Source: Antrihabitans cavernicola (lineage in GTDB: Bacteria; Actinomycetota; Actinomycetes; Mycobacteriales; Mycobacteriaceae). From it: a stretch of 64,000 nt of DNA. Positions 8,072 to 16,915 of the stretch are shown here, in pieces. A program made the position numbers and the translations under genes. The stretch covers positions 186,001-250,000 of the forward strand of contig NZ_VLNY01000001.1 of NCBI RefSeq assembly GCF_008297975.1, read 5' to 3'. How positions within the stretch are numbered: the stretch's first letter is position 1; every line of letters starts with the position of its first letter. The notes beneath the pieces were generated by a model that had not been told where the DNA came from, did not search any database, and saw only the letters and a program-made list of their open reading frames with translations.

Positions 8072-8204
8072 GATGTCCTCCCGTAAGAGTGTCGCCCCCG
8101 GCAAGAGCCGACGCGAGGCGCGTCATCGCGCCGACCACATCTTGCCTTGATCGGTTTGCACGCGTCCATCGAATGTCGGGTTGCGCTCGCCTCGATTCAA
8201 ACCG

Positions 8205-8654
8205 TTACCGTTGCGTACCGAAGAAGTTATCGAGCAGCAGAACGCATTCCGTTTCGAGAACACCCCCGCGGACCTGCGGCCGATGGTTGAGGCGACGGTC
8301 GCGTACCACGTCCCACAGCGACCCGACGGCACCGGTCTTCGGTTCCCACGCACCGAAGACGACTCGAGACACCCGCGCCAGGACCAATGCACCCGCACAC
8401 ATCGTGCACGGCTCCAGCGTCACCGCCAGCGTCGCGCCTTCGAGACGCCAACCATCGCCATGCACCTTGGCGGCAGCCCGCAACGCGAGAACCTCGGCGT
8501 GCGCCGTCGGGTCGCCGGACGCTTCACGGGCATTGGCGGCCCGCGCCAGCTCGTTTCCGTCGTCGTCGAACACGACGGCACCCACCGGAACGTCCGCAGG
8601 ATCTGCAGCGGCAGCGGCGGCGAGCGCCGCCCGCATCATGGACTGATCGTCCAC
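8205..8654 (-). CDS. tadA: tRNA adenosine(34) deaminase
   Basis: Deaminates the wobble adenosine of tRNA-Arg(ACG) to inosine; a tRNA-Arg(ACG) substrate gene lies at 29.9 kb. 149-aa cytidine-deaminase fold with zinc motifs HAE (residues 52-54; His ligand and proton-shuttling Glu) and PCTMC (82-86; two Cys ligands). The start is taken as GTG at 8654, four bases after the upstream gene's stop, giving MDDQSMMRAAL; the ATGs at 8639 and 8636 are alternatives. Second gene of an operon with the TadA-associated protein, the same order as Rv3753c-Rv3752c in M. tuberculosis (from memory). A free cytidine deaminase is less likely given the TadA-type PCTMCAGAL motif. Confidence 0.9.
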   Translation of the reverse strand: MDDQSMMRAALAAAAAADPADVPVGAVVFDDDGNELARAANAREASGDPTAHAEVLALRAAAKVHGDGWRLEGATLAVTLEPCTMCAGALVLARVSRVVFGAWEPKTGAVGSLWDVVRDRRLNHRPQVRGGVLETECVLLLDNFFGTQR

Positions 8655-8658
8655 TCGA

Positions 8659-9195
8659 TCAGCGAGGCAACTTGTCGAGCACGGCGGCAAACTCGTCCGC
8701 GAAGCCGAGTCGCTGCGCGATCATGCCCAGCTGCTCGTCCGGATACAGGTCGGTTTCGGCCACGATCACACTGAGCACCGGCTCCGGCAGACCGAGATCG
8801 GACAGCACGCCCAGGTCGCCTTCTTCCCACGGCTCGACGTCGTCGAGTTCGTCGGGATCGATATCCGGGATGTCGACGTTGATGGCATCGAGAATTTCTG
8901 CGGCGATGTCGTAGTCGATGGCCGCAGTGGCGTCGGAGAGCAGCAGCCGAGTACCGGATGGCGCAGGCCGCAGTACGACGAAGAATTCGTCGTCCACATC
9001 CAGCAGACCGAACACGGCGCCGGAACTTCGGAGCTCACGCAGCTCGGTTTCCGCCGTACTCAGGCTGGTCAGGGCAGCCGATGTCAACGGCGTGCACTTC
9101 CACTTCCCGTCCTCGTGAACAACCGCGATGCCGAATCCTTCGAGATCATCGAGTTCGTCCGAGGTCGCGCTGTTGGTGCTCGAACGCTGTGCCAT
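8659..9195 (-). CDS. tRNA adenosine deaminase-associated protein
   Basis: 178-aa actinobacterial protein conserved next to tadA, of unproven function; the name reflects gene context. It is strongly acidic, with DELDDLEGFGIAVV near the N-terminus and a run of Asp/Glu (DIDPDELDDVEPWEEGD) in the second half. The ATG at 9195 was chosen because the reading frame further upstream is only the reverse side of tyrA. Stop and the tadA GTG are four bases apart, so the pair is co-translated. Divergent from tyrA. Confidence 0.85.
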   Translation of the reverse strand: MAQRSSTNSATSDELDDLEGFGIAVVHEDGKWKCTPLTSAALTSLSTAETELRELRSSGAVFGLLDVDDEFFVVLRPAPSGTRLLLSDATAAIDYDIAAEILDAINVDIPDIDPDELDDVEPWEEGDLGVLSDLGLPEPVLSVIVAETDLYPDEQLGMIAQRLGFADEFAAVLDKLPR

Positions 9196-9288
9196 GCGGG
9201 CAACGGTAGTCCGCAAGGTTGGGTTTGTTGTACTCACCTGTGGATTCGATACGTCGACGTGCAGGTTCTCGACGACGGTCGGCGCGCG

Positions 9289-10254
9289 ATGTGCCAACCT
9301 GTTCTGGTGTCCGATCAACGCGAAACTTCGGTGTGTGTCCTTGGCCTCGGCCTGATCGGCGGCTCGGTTGTGCGTGCCGCGGCAGATGCGGGCAGGACCG
9401 TATGGGGCTACAACCGGTCGTCGAGTGCGGTTGTCGATGCGACCGCCGAAGGCTTCGACGCCGCCGACGACCTGCCCGCTGTGCTGCAACGGGCCCAGCG
9501 GGAGCACGCTCTGATCGTGATCGCGGTGCCGATGCCCGCCGTCGACTCGGTGTTGACGGCAATCACCGAACACGCACCCGACTGCGCCCTCACCGACGTG
9601 GTCAGCGTGAAGGCGGAGATGTTGTCGGCCGTCGAAAGGCATGGTCTCGCCGCCCGCTACGTGGGCGGACATCCGATGGCGGGAACGTCGGAATCGGGTT
9701 GGGCGGCATCTACCGCCGACCTGTTCCACGATGCGGTCTGGGTTGTCGGCACCGAAGCCGACGCCGATCCGATCGTCTGGTCGCAGGTGGCGCAGCTGGC
9801 GTTGGATTGCGGATCGGTGGTCATTCCGGCCGAGTCCGTAGAGCACGATCGCGCGGTCGCACGAATCTCGCACCTGCCGCACCTACTCGCCGAGGCGCTG
9901 GCCCTCTCCGGTGCGGCGGGCGGCGATTTGGCACTGACCTTGGCCGCCGGGTCGTTCCGCGACGGCACCCGCGTGGCAGGCACCGCACCCGACCTGGTCC
10001 GGGCAATGTGCGAAGCCAACTCGACGGCGTTGCTGATCGCGCTCGACGAGACGGTCGAGGTACTCAAAGCAGCCCGCATGGCATTGGCAGCGGCGGCGTC
10101 GACCGCCGACCTCGTGACCGCGGGCCACGCCGCCCACACCCGTTACACGCACCGGCAACGCTGGGACATCACCGACATCACTCCGGGCGATGACGGCTGG
10201 CAGGACGCGTTACGAAAGGCCGGCCGGCGGGGTGGTGCGCTCCGCGCACTGTGA
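9289..10254 (+). CDS. tyrA: prephenate dehydrogenase
   Basis: Converts prephenate to 4-hydroxyphenylpyruvate with NAD(P)+ in tyrosine biosynthesis. The N-terminal Rossmann motif is VCVLGLGLIGGS (about residues 15-26), and the prephenate-site motif GGHPMAGTSESGW is typical of TyrA. 321 aa from ATG 9289; a GTG at 9307 would give MSDQRETSVCVLG and is an equally good start, as neither has a strong ribosome site. No ACT or chorismate-mutase domain, so monofunctional. Divergent from the tadA pair. A C-terminal stem-loop overlaps the stop codon and probably terminates transcription. Confidence 0.92.
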   Translation: MCQPVLVSDQRETSVCVLGLGLIGGSVVRAAADAGRTVWGYNRSSSAVVDATAEGFDAADDLPAVLQRAQREHALIVIAVPMPAVDSVLTAITEHAPDCALTDVVSVKAEMLSAVERHGLAARYVGGHPMAGTSESGWAASTADLFHDAVWVVGTEADADPIVWSQVAQLALDCGSVVIPAESVEHDRAVARISHLPHLLAEALALSGAAGGDLALTLAAGSFRDGTRVAGTAPDLVRAMCEANSTALLIALDETVEVLKAARMALAAAASTADLVTAGHAAHTRYTHRQRWDITDITPGDDGWQDALRKAGRRGGALRAL

Positions 10255-10291
10255 GTGAAGTTGGGTGCCAGAGCACTGAATTTCACGCACG
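10249..10291. terminator. stem-loop after tyrA, member of a dispersed hairpin family
   Basis: An imperfect inverted repeat starting with GTGAGTGAAGTTGGGTGC, a four-base loop, then GCACTGAATTTCACGCAC. It overlaps the tyrA stop and lies 3' of the convergent gene at 10308, so it can serve as a bidirectional terminator. A sharper copy of the same sequence is at 56262-56309. Confidence 0.7.
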
Positions 10292-10307
10292 GGCGGCGAA
10301 GCCGCAG

Positions 10308-10919
10308 CTAAATACGCTCGGCCAAGCCTGGGTAGCTGATGACGAAGCCGTCGTGATCGACCTGAATCGATGAGCTCGAGACCGGCGACAGCACATGGAT
10401 GCCGTCGCCGCCGCTGCTGTAGGTGAGGCTGGCGTCGTACACCGCGAGATCGGGCAGGTTCACGTAGACGACCGGAACCTGGACGTCGTCCGCGGCGTTC
10501 TGCAGCGACAGCCGCCGGATCGGCAGCGTGTTGAAGAACGGGCTGAGCACCACGTCAACGTCGAGCGCGCCCGCGTACGTCGAGCGCACCGGCGTCGTGC
10601 CGTTCTCGACCAGCCAGTTGCCCTCGGCATCCCGGGTGATCGAGCACTGACGTTCGCCGCCCGCGACGCTGCTCCGTAGCGAGAGCCGACGCGTCACGCC
10701 GCTCTCGTCGGTGACGAGGTCGTAGGACGCGCTGAACGCCGGGTGCTCACTGCATGCGCCGCCGATGATTCGGCCCGCGGCCTTGATTCGATTGCCAGCG
10801 AGCTGGACACGCACTGACTCCATGCGAGGGGCAGTGAGCGCCCGCCACGTCAGCACAGCCGGCCAGGTGGACACAGAACCGGCGGCGGGCTGAGCGGCCC
10901 CGGGAGCTGGGTTGGTCAC
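10308..10919 (-). CDS. putative glycolipid-binding protein (DUF1089-like)
   Basis: 203 aa resembling the putative glycolipid-binding family (PF06475/DUF1089), recognised from VLTWRALTAPRMESVRV, an aromatic- and strand-rich body, and the end motif YPGLAERI. No signal peptide or transmembrane segment, so probably cytoplasmic. GTG start at 10919 directly after AGGAAGG; the conserved WRAL region begins only about 25 residues in, so a later start is unlikely. Convergent with tyrA. Family function is poorly known and the ligand is a guess from the family name. Confidence 0.7.
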   Translation of the reverse strand: MTNPAPGAAQPAAGSVSTWPAVLTWRALTAPRMESVRVQLAGNRIKAAGRIIGGACSEHPAFSASYDLVTDESGVTRRLSLRSSVAGGERQCSITRDAEGNWLVENGTTPVRSTYAGALDVDVVLSPFFNTLPIRRLSLQNAADDVQVPVVYVNLPDLAVYDASLTYSSGGDGIHVLSPVSSSSIQVDHDGFVISYPGLAERI

Positions 10920-10992
10920 CTTCCTACGGTAATAGACGAAGCCCTCGAGAGCACCAGCGGTAGCAAGATCAATTCCGTGGCGGCGGCGGGAG

Positions 10993-12852
10993 CTAAACCA
11001 ACGACTCCCGCCACGTGGTGTGCAGGCGCGCGAACCGTCCTGCGCCAGCGATGAGTTCGGCAGGAGCGCCGTCCTCGACGATCTGCCCTATCTCCATCAC
11101 CAGCACGCGGTCCGCAATCGCCACAGTCGAGAGTCGGTGCGCGATGATCACCGCCGTCCTGCCTTCCAAGATCGTTTCCAACGCCGCTTGCACGAGCCGC
11201 TCACCCGGGATGTCCAGGCTCGATGTGGCCTCGTCGAGCACGATCACCGCCGGCGACGCCAAGAAGACCCGCGCAAAGGCAACCAGCTGCCGTTGCCCGG
11301 CAGACAGCCTGCCGCCCCGCTTGCGAACGTCGGTGTCGAAGCCGTCGGGCAGCGCTGCAACGAAGTCGTAGAGCCCCACCGCTCGGGCGGCGTCGACTAC
11401 CTCGGCGTCGGTGGCGTCGGGCCTACCGAGCCGGATGTTGTCGGCTACCGAGCCGGAGAACAGATACGACTCCTGCGTGACCATCACCACGTTCCGACGC
11501 AAGTCCGAATCGGACAATTCGCGCAGGTCGATGCCATCCAACGTCACCGAGCCGCCCGACGGGTCGTAGAAGCGGGTCAGCAGTTTCGCGAGCGTCGATT
11601 TACCCGCGCCGGTCGCGCCCACCAATGCGATCACCTGGCCCGCGGGCACATCGAGGGTGAACGACGGCAGCACCGGATGCGACGCGTCGTCGTAGTACGA
11701 GAACCACGCATCGTCGAGTCGCAGCTCGCCACGCGCCCGGCCCAGCGGCCGCGGATTCGACGGTTCGGCGACGGTCGGCTGTTCCTCGAGCACACCGGAA
11801 ATCTTCTCCAGCGCGGCAGCCGCCGACTGGTAGGCGTTGAACACCTGCGCCAACTCGTCGAGCGGGCCGTAGAACCGCCGCAGATACAGCAGGTAGGCGG
11901 CGAGCACTCCGATCTCTGTGTGCCCGTTCATCACTCGCCAACCGCCGAACACCAGGATCACCGCAATACTGATGTTGCCGATGATCCGCACCAGCCCCAC
12001 ATATGTCGCCATGCCACGCAGGGCATCGGCGTTGGCCGCGCGATACTCCGAATCCTCCAGTGCCAGAATCGAATCGTTGCGAGCTTCCCGACGGAACGAC
12101 TGGACAGCCCGGATGCCGCCCATCGATTCGACGAAGTGCACGACGACTTTCGCGATGGCACCGCGGGTTCGCCGATAGCCAGCACGCTGGCGCCGTTGCG
12201 CCCATCGGGTGATGATCACCAGCGGAACGAACCCGGCCAGAACGACCAGCGCCAGCGGAATGTCCAAGTACAACAGAATGATTGCGATGCTGGCCACGGA
12301 CAGCACAGCGCTCATCGCATCGTTGAGCGCACTCTCCAGCAGTCCTTCGAGCGACTCCAGATCGCTCGTCAATCGCGAGATGATCCGACCCGACGTGTAC
12401 CGCTCGTGAAACGACACACTCAGCTGCTGAACGTGATCGAACACGCGGACCCGCAGATCGAACAGGATGCTCTGACTGAGCCGCCCCGACACACGAAGGA
12501 ACACGATCGTGGTGAGCGCACCGAGCAGTGCAGCACCGATGAACCCACCGACCGCCAGATTCAACGGCGACCAGTCCCCCGACTGCGCGGATTTCACGCC
12601 GACATCCAGCGCGTAGGCGACGAACAGCGGGCCTGCGATCATCGCCAGGTTGTCGATCACGATGATCGCGACCGCAGCCGATGCCCACCGTCGATACGGA
12701 CGAATCAACGACGCCAACAGCCGCCGTGACCGACCCACCAGGACCAGGTTGCCGGTGGCGGTGATGTCCTTGTCTTCGTTGGCAACTCCCCGCCAGTTGT
12801 CTTCTGCATTGTCTGTCTGCGGTGGTTGGGTTGTGGTCGTCGTGTCAGTCAT
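10993..12852 (-). CDS. ABC exporter subunit, transmembrane-ATPase fusion (canonical ATP site)
   Basis: 619-aa half-transporter: six-helix membrane domain (about residues 45-340) then nucleotide-binding domain (about 365-610). Walker A GATGAGKST, signature LSAGQRQL and Walker B VIVLDEATSSLD with the catalytic Glu present. The signature has Ala where the usual form is LSGGQ. Encoded immediately after, and overlapping by 8 bases, the partner half-transporter at 12845-14659; the two form a heterodimeric exporter of the Rv1272c/Rv1273c type. Exports a lipid or drug-like substrate; identity not deducible. Confidence 0.9.
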   Translation of the reverse strand: MTDTTTTTQPPQTDNAEDNWRGVANEDKDITATGNLVLVGRSRRLLASLIRPYRRWASAAVAIIVIDNLAMIAGPLFVAYALDVGVKSAQSGDWSPLNLAVGGFIGAALLGALTTIVFLRVSGRLSQSILFDLRVRVFDHVQQLSVSFHERYTSGRIISRLTSDLESLEGLLESALNDAMSAVLSVASIAIILLYLDIPLALVVLAGFVPLVIITRWAQRRQRAGYRRTRGAIAKVVVHFVESMGGIRAVQSFRREARNDSILALEDSEYRAANADALRGMATYVGLVRIIGNISIAVILVFGGWRVMNGHTEIGVLAAYLLYLRRFYGPLDELAQVFNAYQSAAAALEKISGVLEEQPTVAEPSNPRPLGRARGELRLDDAWFSYYDDASHPVLPSFTLDVPAGQVIALVGATGAGKSTLAKLLTRFYDPSGGSVTLDGIDLRELSDSDLRRNVVMVTQESYLFSGSVADNIRLGRPDATDAEVVDAARAVGLYDFVAALPDGFDTDVRKRGGRLSAGQRQLVAFARVFLASPAVIVLDEATSSLDIPGERLVQAALETILEGRTAVIIAHRLSTVAIADRVLVMEIGQIVEDGAPAELIAGAGRFARLHTTWRESLV

Positions 12853-14659
12853 CGGTGGAGCCCATCAGGTGCCGGTAGCGATCGGAGGTGTGCAACAGCT
12901 GCTCGTGCGTGCCCTGCGCGACGATTCGCCCGTCGTGCAGCAGGGCGACGCGGTCGGCAAGGGCAGCGGTCGACGGTCGGTGCGCGACGAGCAGCGTGGT
13001 CGAATGCCGCAGGACCCGACGCAGTGCCGCTTGGACCTGCTCCTCGGTGTCGACGTCGAGCGCGGACAACGGATCGTCGAGCACCAGAATCCGCGGCTGA
13101 GCCAACACAGCGCGTGCCAAGGCCAGTCGCTGACGCTGGCCACCGGAGAGACTCAGCCCCTGCTCGCCGATGCGGCTGTCGAGTCCCCACGGCAGGTCGT
13201 CGACGAACTCGCTCGCGCGCGCAACATCAAGTGCCGCGCGAACTTCCGCATCGGTTGCGCCCGGGCTGCCGAGTGCGACGTTCTCGCGCACGCTCGCCGA
13301 GAACAGCACCGGCTCCTCGAACGCGACGGAGACGATCGTGCGCAGCTCGGCGAGCCGCATCGACCGAATGTCGATGCCATCGATGGTGATCGCACCGGCC
13401 GACACGTCGTAGAGTCGTGGCACCAGGTTGAGCAGCGCAGTTTTCCCGCTGCCCGTCGCACCGACAAGGGCGACGGTCTCACCGGGCGCCACCATCAGCT
13501 CGATGTCACTCACCTGAGCGCGTTCGGCACCCGGGAAGGTGAAGGCGACGTGGTCGAAATGCAGCTTGCCGCTGAGCTTTTCCGGTAGCTCGACCGGATC
13601 GGCAGGCTCGCGAATGTCGACAGGTGCGTCGATGATCTCCCAGTACCGATCGGCCGCCGTCCGAGCATTGTTGAGCTCGGCGAGCAGGTAGCCGAACGCC
13701 TCGACAGGCCACTGCAGAAACGTCGCAAGCGTAATCCCCGCGACGACGGCACCGAGGGTCATCGTGCCGTTCACGACCGCGTGCACCCCCACACCCAGCA
13801 TCAGGCCCAGCGAGATCGGCGGCAATCCCACCATGGCGGCCCACAGTGTCGCGCCGTACCGAACCTTCAGCAGCTCAGTCGTTTTCAGGTCGCGCGATTG
13901 GCGAGTGAACAGCGCACCGAGATGGGCGCTGCGCCCGAACGCCTTCAGTACTCGAATGCCCTGCACCGATTCTTCGACGGTCGTCGCGACATCGCCTGCC
14001 TGGTCCTGTGCCCGGCGCGCGACGACACGGTACAGCCGTTCGAACCGAATGCAGATGAACAGCAACGGAATTGCGGTGATCAACTGAATCAGACCGAACT
14101 GCCAGTTCACGGCGATCAGCACAGCGAAGCCCGCGATCACGGTGACGCTGTTGATCACCAGAAACGGCGCTGCGAACGCGATGAACCGGCGCAGCGTCGA
14201 CATGTCCGTGATTGCGCGCGAGAGCAATTGGCCGGAATCCCAGCCGTCGTGCACACCGACCGACAGCGACTGCAACTTCGCGAACAGCTTGGCCCGCATG
14301 GTGATTTCGAATGTGCTCGACGGGTGCGCGACCAGATAACGTCGACCCCACACCCCCGCCGCATCGAGCGCGCCCAACGCGAGAACCAACAGTGCGGGCC
14401 ACCAGATGCCCGCAAAGTTGCCGTCGGCGATGGGACCGTCGATGATCCGCTGCGTCACCAGCGGAATGACGATCCCGGTCAAAGTCGCGAGCACGGAGAG
14501 TGCGATCGAGCCGAAGAGAGCGACTCGAAACGGCTTGATGTACGGCCAGAATCGCACGAGCGGGTTGCTCGATTTCAGGTTCGCCGATGCCCGGGCCTGC
14601 GTCTGCTGCGAGTCCTGCAGTTCCAGGTCCGGCGTCAGAACTTCCGCCGATACCGACAC
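12845..14659 (-). CDS. ABC exporter subunit, transmembrane-ATPase fusion (degenerate ATP site)
   Basis: 604-aa partner half-transporter: membrane domain about residues 35-345 and nucleotide-binding domain about 355-600. Walker A GATGSGKTA, signature LSGGQRQR and Walker B ILVLDDPLSALD, in which Asp replaces the catalytic Glu. In heterodimeric exporters this substitution marks the non-hydrolysing site, so the pair has one canonical and one degenerate composite site. GTG start at 14659 with GGGGAG upstream. First gene of the two-gene operon; its stop lies inside the start of the downstream subunit. Confidence 0.9.
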   Translation of the reverse strand: MSVSAEVLTPDLELQDSQQTQARASANLKSSNPLVRFWPYIKPFRVALFGSIALSVLATLTGIVIPLVTQRIIDGPIADGNFAGIWWPALLVLALGALDAAGVWGRRYLVAHPSSTFEITMRAKLFAKLQSLSVGVHDGWDSGQLLSRAITDMSTLRRFIAFAAPFLVINSVTVIAGFAVLIAVNWQFGLIQLITAIPLLFICIRFERLYRVVARRAQDQAGDVATTVEESVQGIRVLKAFGRSAHLGALFTRQSRDLKTTELLKVRYGATLWAAMVGLPPISLGLMLGVGVHAVVNGTMTLGAVVAGITLATFLQWPVEAFGYLLAELNNARTAADRYWEIIDAPVDIREPADPVELPEKLSGKLHFDHVAFTFPGAERAQVSDIELMVAPGETVALVGATGSGKTALLNLVPRLYDVSAGAITIDGIDIRSMRLAELRTIVSVAFEEPVLFSASVRENVALGSPGATDAEVRAALDVARASEFVDDLPWGLDSRIGEQGLSLSGGQRQRLALARAVLAQPRILVLDDPLSALDVDTEEQVQAALRRVLRHSTTLLVAHRPSTAALADRVALLHDGRIVAQGTHEQLLHTSDRYRHLMGSTDD

Positions 14660-14850
14660 GATCTCCCCTTACGTCCGGTGTGAATGCTCCCACCGGGATC
14701 CGACAGAGCCAACCGATTTTCCGGCGCTCGCATTCCCGTCCCACCGACAATGCAACCTGAAGTGCCATTGAGGTCAAGCAGAGTCGTCTGCGTCGGTCAC
14801 CGATCCTGTCGGCGCTCTCGAGTACGGTTCTTGCAGTAACCGAAGATCGG

Positions 14851-14880
14851 GAAGGGCCGGGAAAGGCCGGGAAAGGCCGG
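14851..14880 (+). repeat. three 10-bp tandem repeats in the methyltransferase leader
   Basis: Three head-to-tail copies of GAARGGCCGG (the second and third identical) end 11 bp before the dcm GTG start. The GGAAGG right after them supplies the ribosome site. Each unit carries GGCC and CCGG, classic cytosine-methylation contexts, so methylation-dependent control is possible but unproven. Confidence 0.7.
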
Positions 14881-14891
14881 GGAAGGACACT

Positions 14892-16055
14892 GTGTCGTCA
14901 GGCGGGAGCATGGTCGGGCTGTTCGCCGGCATCGGCGGGCTGGAACTCGGCCTCGGCGAGCACGGGTGGGACACCCAGCTGCTGTGCGAGATCGACGACG
15001 GCGCGCAAGCCGTGCTGTCGGCCCGCTTCGGTGACGTTCCGCTGCACTCGGATGTCACCAAATTGCGCGCAATCCCGTCCGGCATCGATCTGGTCGCCGC
15101 TGGTTTCCCGTGCCAGGACCTGTCGCAGGCCGGTCGTACCGCAGGCATCACCGGCGATCGATCCGGCCTGGTCGACGAGGTCTTTCGGCTGGTCAAGCGC
15201 CGCAAAGGACCACGCTGGCTGCTGATCGAGAACGTGCCGTTCATGCTGCAGCTCGGTCGCGGCGCGGCGATGCGCCACATCACTGACGCACTCGAAGACC
15301 TCGGCTACACCTGGGCCTATCGCGTGGTCGACGCCCGAGCATTCGGGCTGCCGCAGCGTCGTCAGCGTGTGCTGATGTTGGCATCGCGCACCGAGGATCC
15401 GCGCGAAGTGCTGTTTCCGCAGGACGCCGGACCGATGGAGATCGGCAACGCCGCGACCGACCCGTGCGGCTTCTACTGGACCGAAGGCGTCCGCGGTCTC
15501 GGTTGGGCGGTCAACGCCGTTCCGACGCTAAAGGGTGGGTCGACGATCGGGATCGCCAGCCCGCCCGCCGTGCGGATGCCATCGGGTGAGCTGGTGACGC
15601 CGGGCATCGCAGATGTCGAACGGCTGCAGGGTTTCGATCCCGATTGGACCGCACCTGCGACCGACGCCCTCGGCGTCCGAGCCGGGCATCGCTGGAAGCT
15701 GGTCGGCAATGCGGTGAGCGTCCGGATGGCGTCGTGGGTCGGCGAACGTCTCGCGAACCCGACGCCCTACTCCCCCGATGGCGAATCACTGTTGCTGCAC
15801 AGCCAGCGCTGGCCGACGGCCGCGTGGGGCCGCGATCGCATTTCGTACCAGGTCCCGGTCTCGACCTGGCCGGCGCACGAACCGTACGAAGATCTCGATG
15901 GGTTTCTCGACGACCCGCGCTTGTTGTCTGCTCGCGCAACGGCGGGCTTCCTGCGTCGTACCCGGATGGGCAACCTGCGCTTTCCGCCCGGCTTCATCGA
16001 CGACGTCGAAACCCACCTCGACCGCATGGGCGGCTTTCCCGAGGTTGCTGCGTGA
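14892..16055 (+). CDS. dcm: DNA (cytosine-5) methyltransferase
   Basis: 387-aa C5-methyltransferase using S-adenosylmethionine. Motifs in order: I FAGIGG (11-16), IV GFPCQ with catalytic Cys74 (71-75), VI ENV (113-115), VIII QRRQR (155-159), IX ERLQGF (243-248), X GNAVS (272-276). The target-recognition region between VIII and IX is short, while about 110 residues follow motif X, an unusual C-terminal extension that may take part in recognition. GTG start 14892 with GGAAGG upstream. First gene of a cassette with a putative restriction endonuclease and vsr. Recognition sequence not predictable here. Confidence 0.92.
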   Translation: MSSGGSMVGLFAGIGGLELGLGEHGWDTQLLCEIDDGAQAVLSARFGDVPLHSDVTKLRAIPSGIDLVAAGFPCQDLSQAGRTAGITGDRSGLVDEVFRLVKRRKGPRWLLIENVPFMLQLGRGAAMRHITDALEDLGYTWAYRVVDARAFGLPQRRQRVLMLASRTEDPREVLFPQDAGPMEIGNAATDPCGFYWTEGVRGLGWAVNAVPTLKGGSTIGIASPPAVRMPSGELVTPGIADVERLQGFDPDWTAPATDALGVRAGHRWKLVGNAVSVRMASWVGERLANPTPYSPDGESLLLHSQRWPTAAWGRDRISYQVPVSTWPAHEPYEDLDGFLDDPRLLSARATAGFLRRTRMGNLRFPPGFIDDVETHLDRMGGFPEVAA

Positions 16056-16067
16056 CCGAGCCGTGTC

Positions 16068-16910
16068 ATGGCGAGCAGTGTCATGACTGAGGCGCTGTTC
16101 GACGCACCGGTTGCGTTACCACTCGCAAAAGCGTTGCGGCTCAGCGGAAGCAAGCCACCCGCAGACAGCGATCGCGGCGAGAAGAAGAACTACGCGCAAC
16201 GCTTGTCCAATCAGCTCGCTCAGACCCTGGCGGATGCGCTCCGACCGAACTACCCGGACATCACTCCGACCGCGAGCGGCGCGGGCCAGGAAGCCACCGT
16301 CGATGTGGCGAAGGGCCGAAAACGACTGGACGTCAAAGCCGTTGACCCCACACTCGGCCTGATCCTGTGCGTGTCGATCAAGACCTACAGCTTCCAGGAC
16401 TACAGTCCCACGTCCGGCAAGTTGGGGCGCTGGACCAAGAACATCGTCCGCAACGACCACGAATTGCGTGGCGAGGCAATGGTTCTGCACCAGCGTCAGC
16501 CATACAGTGTGCTGGTCGCGGTGATGTTCGAGCCCTACGCGACCTGCGACGACGGCGATCCGAGCAAGTCAAGCGATGTGGGCAAGTCGTCGTTCGCCCA
16601 TCACGTCACCACCCTCTCCAAGCGCTCCGGGCGCGGTAAACGACCCGTCATGGGCAGCACCGAGAAGCTCTGGGTGGACCTGGGCGCGGAAGACACCCGC
16701 TACGACCTGTTCGAAAAGGTCTACATCGGGCTTTACGAGCCGGACGGCGCCGTGCGATTTTTCGACGTCGACGAGGCTCCCCCGCGCAACGGCAGACCCG
16801 CCGAGGCGCAGACGTTGTCGTTCGACGATTTCACCGCCGCCGTCCATGCCGAGGTGGAGCGGCGCAATCGCTTCGCCCCCACCTGGTCGGAGCCAGATGG
16901 TGAAGACTGA
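16068..16910 (+). CDS. putative type II restriction endonuclease
   Basis: 280 aa, 12 bp behind the methyltransferase and 5 bp before vsr. No family recognised with certainty. A possible nuclease core is the stretch around residues 85-120, where RKRLDVKAVD is followed by LILCVSIKTYSF, reminiscent of PD-(D/E)XK enzymes with the acidic residue of the ExK replaced by Ser. Basic helices (GRWTKNIVRNDHELRGEA) follow. Position between a cytosine methylase and Vsr is the main reason for the call. ATG at 16068 is used; ATG 16083 (MTEALFDAP) is an alternative, neither with a good ribosome site. It could instead be an accessory protein of the cassette. Confidence 0.65.
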   Translation: MASSVMTEALFDAPVALPLAKALRLSGSKPPADSDRGEKKNYAQRLSNQLAQTLADALRPNYPDITPTASGAGQEATVDVAKGRKRLDVKAVDPTLGLILCVSIKTYSFQDYSPTSGKLGRWTKNIVRNDHELRGEAMVLHQRQPYSVLVAVMFEPYATCDDGDPSKSSDVGKSSFAHHVTTLSKRSGRGKRPVMGSTEKLWVDLGAEDTRYDLFEKVYIGLYEPDGAVRFFDVDEAPPRNGRPAEAQTLSFDDFTAAVHAEVERRNRFAPTWSEPDGED

Positions 16911-16915
16911 GAACC

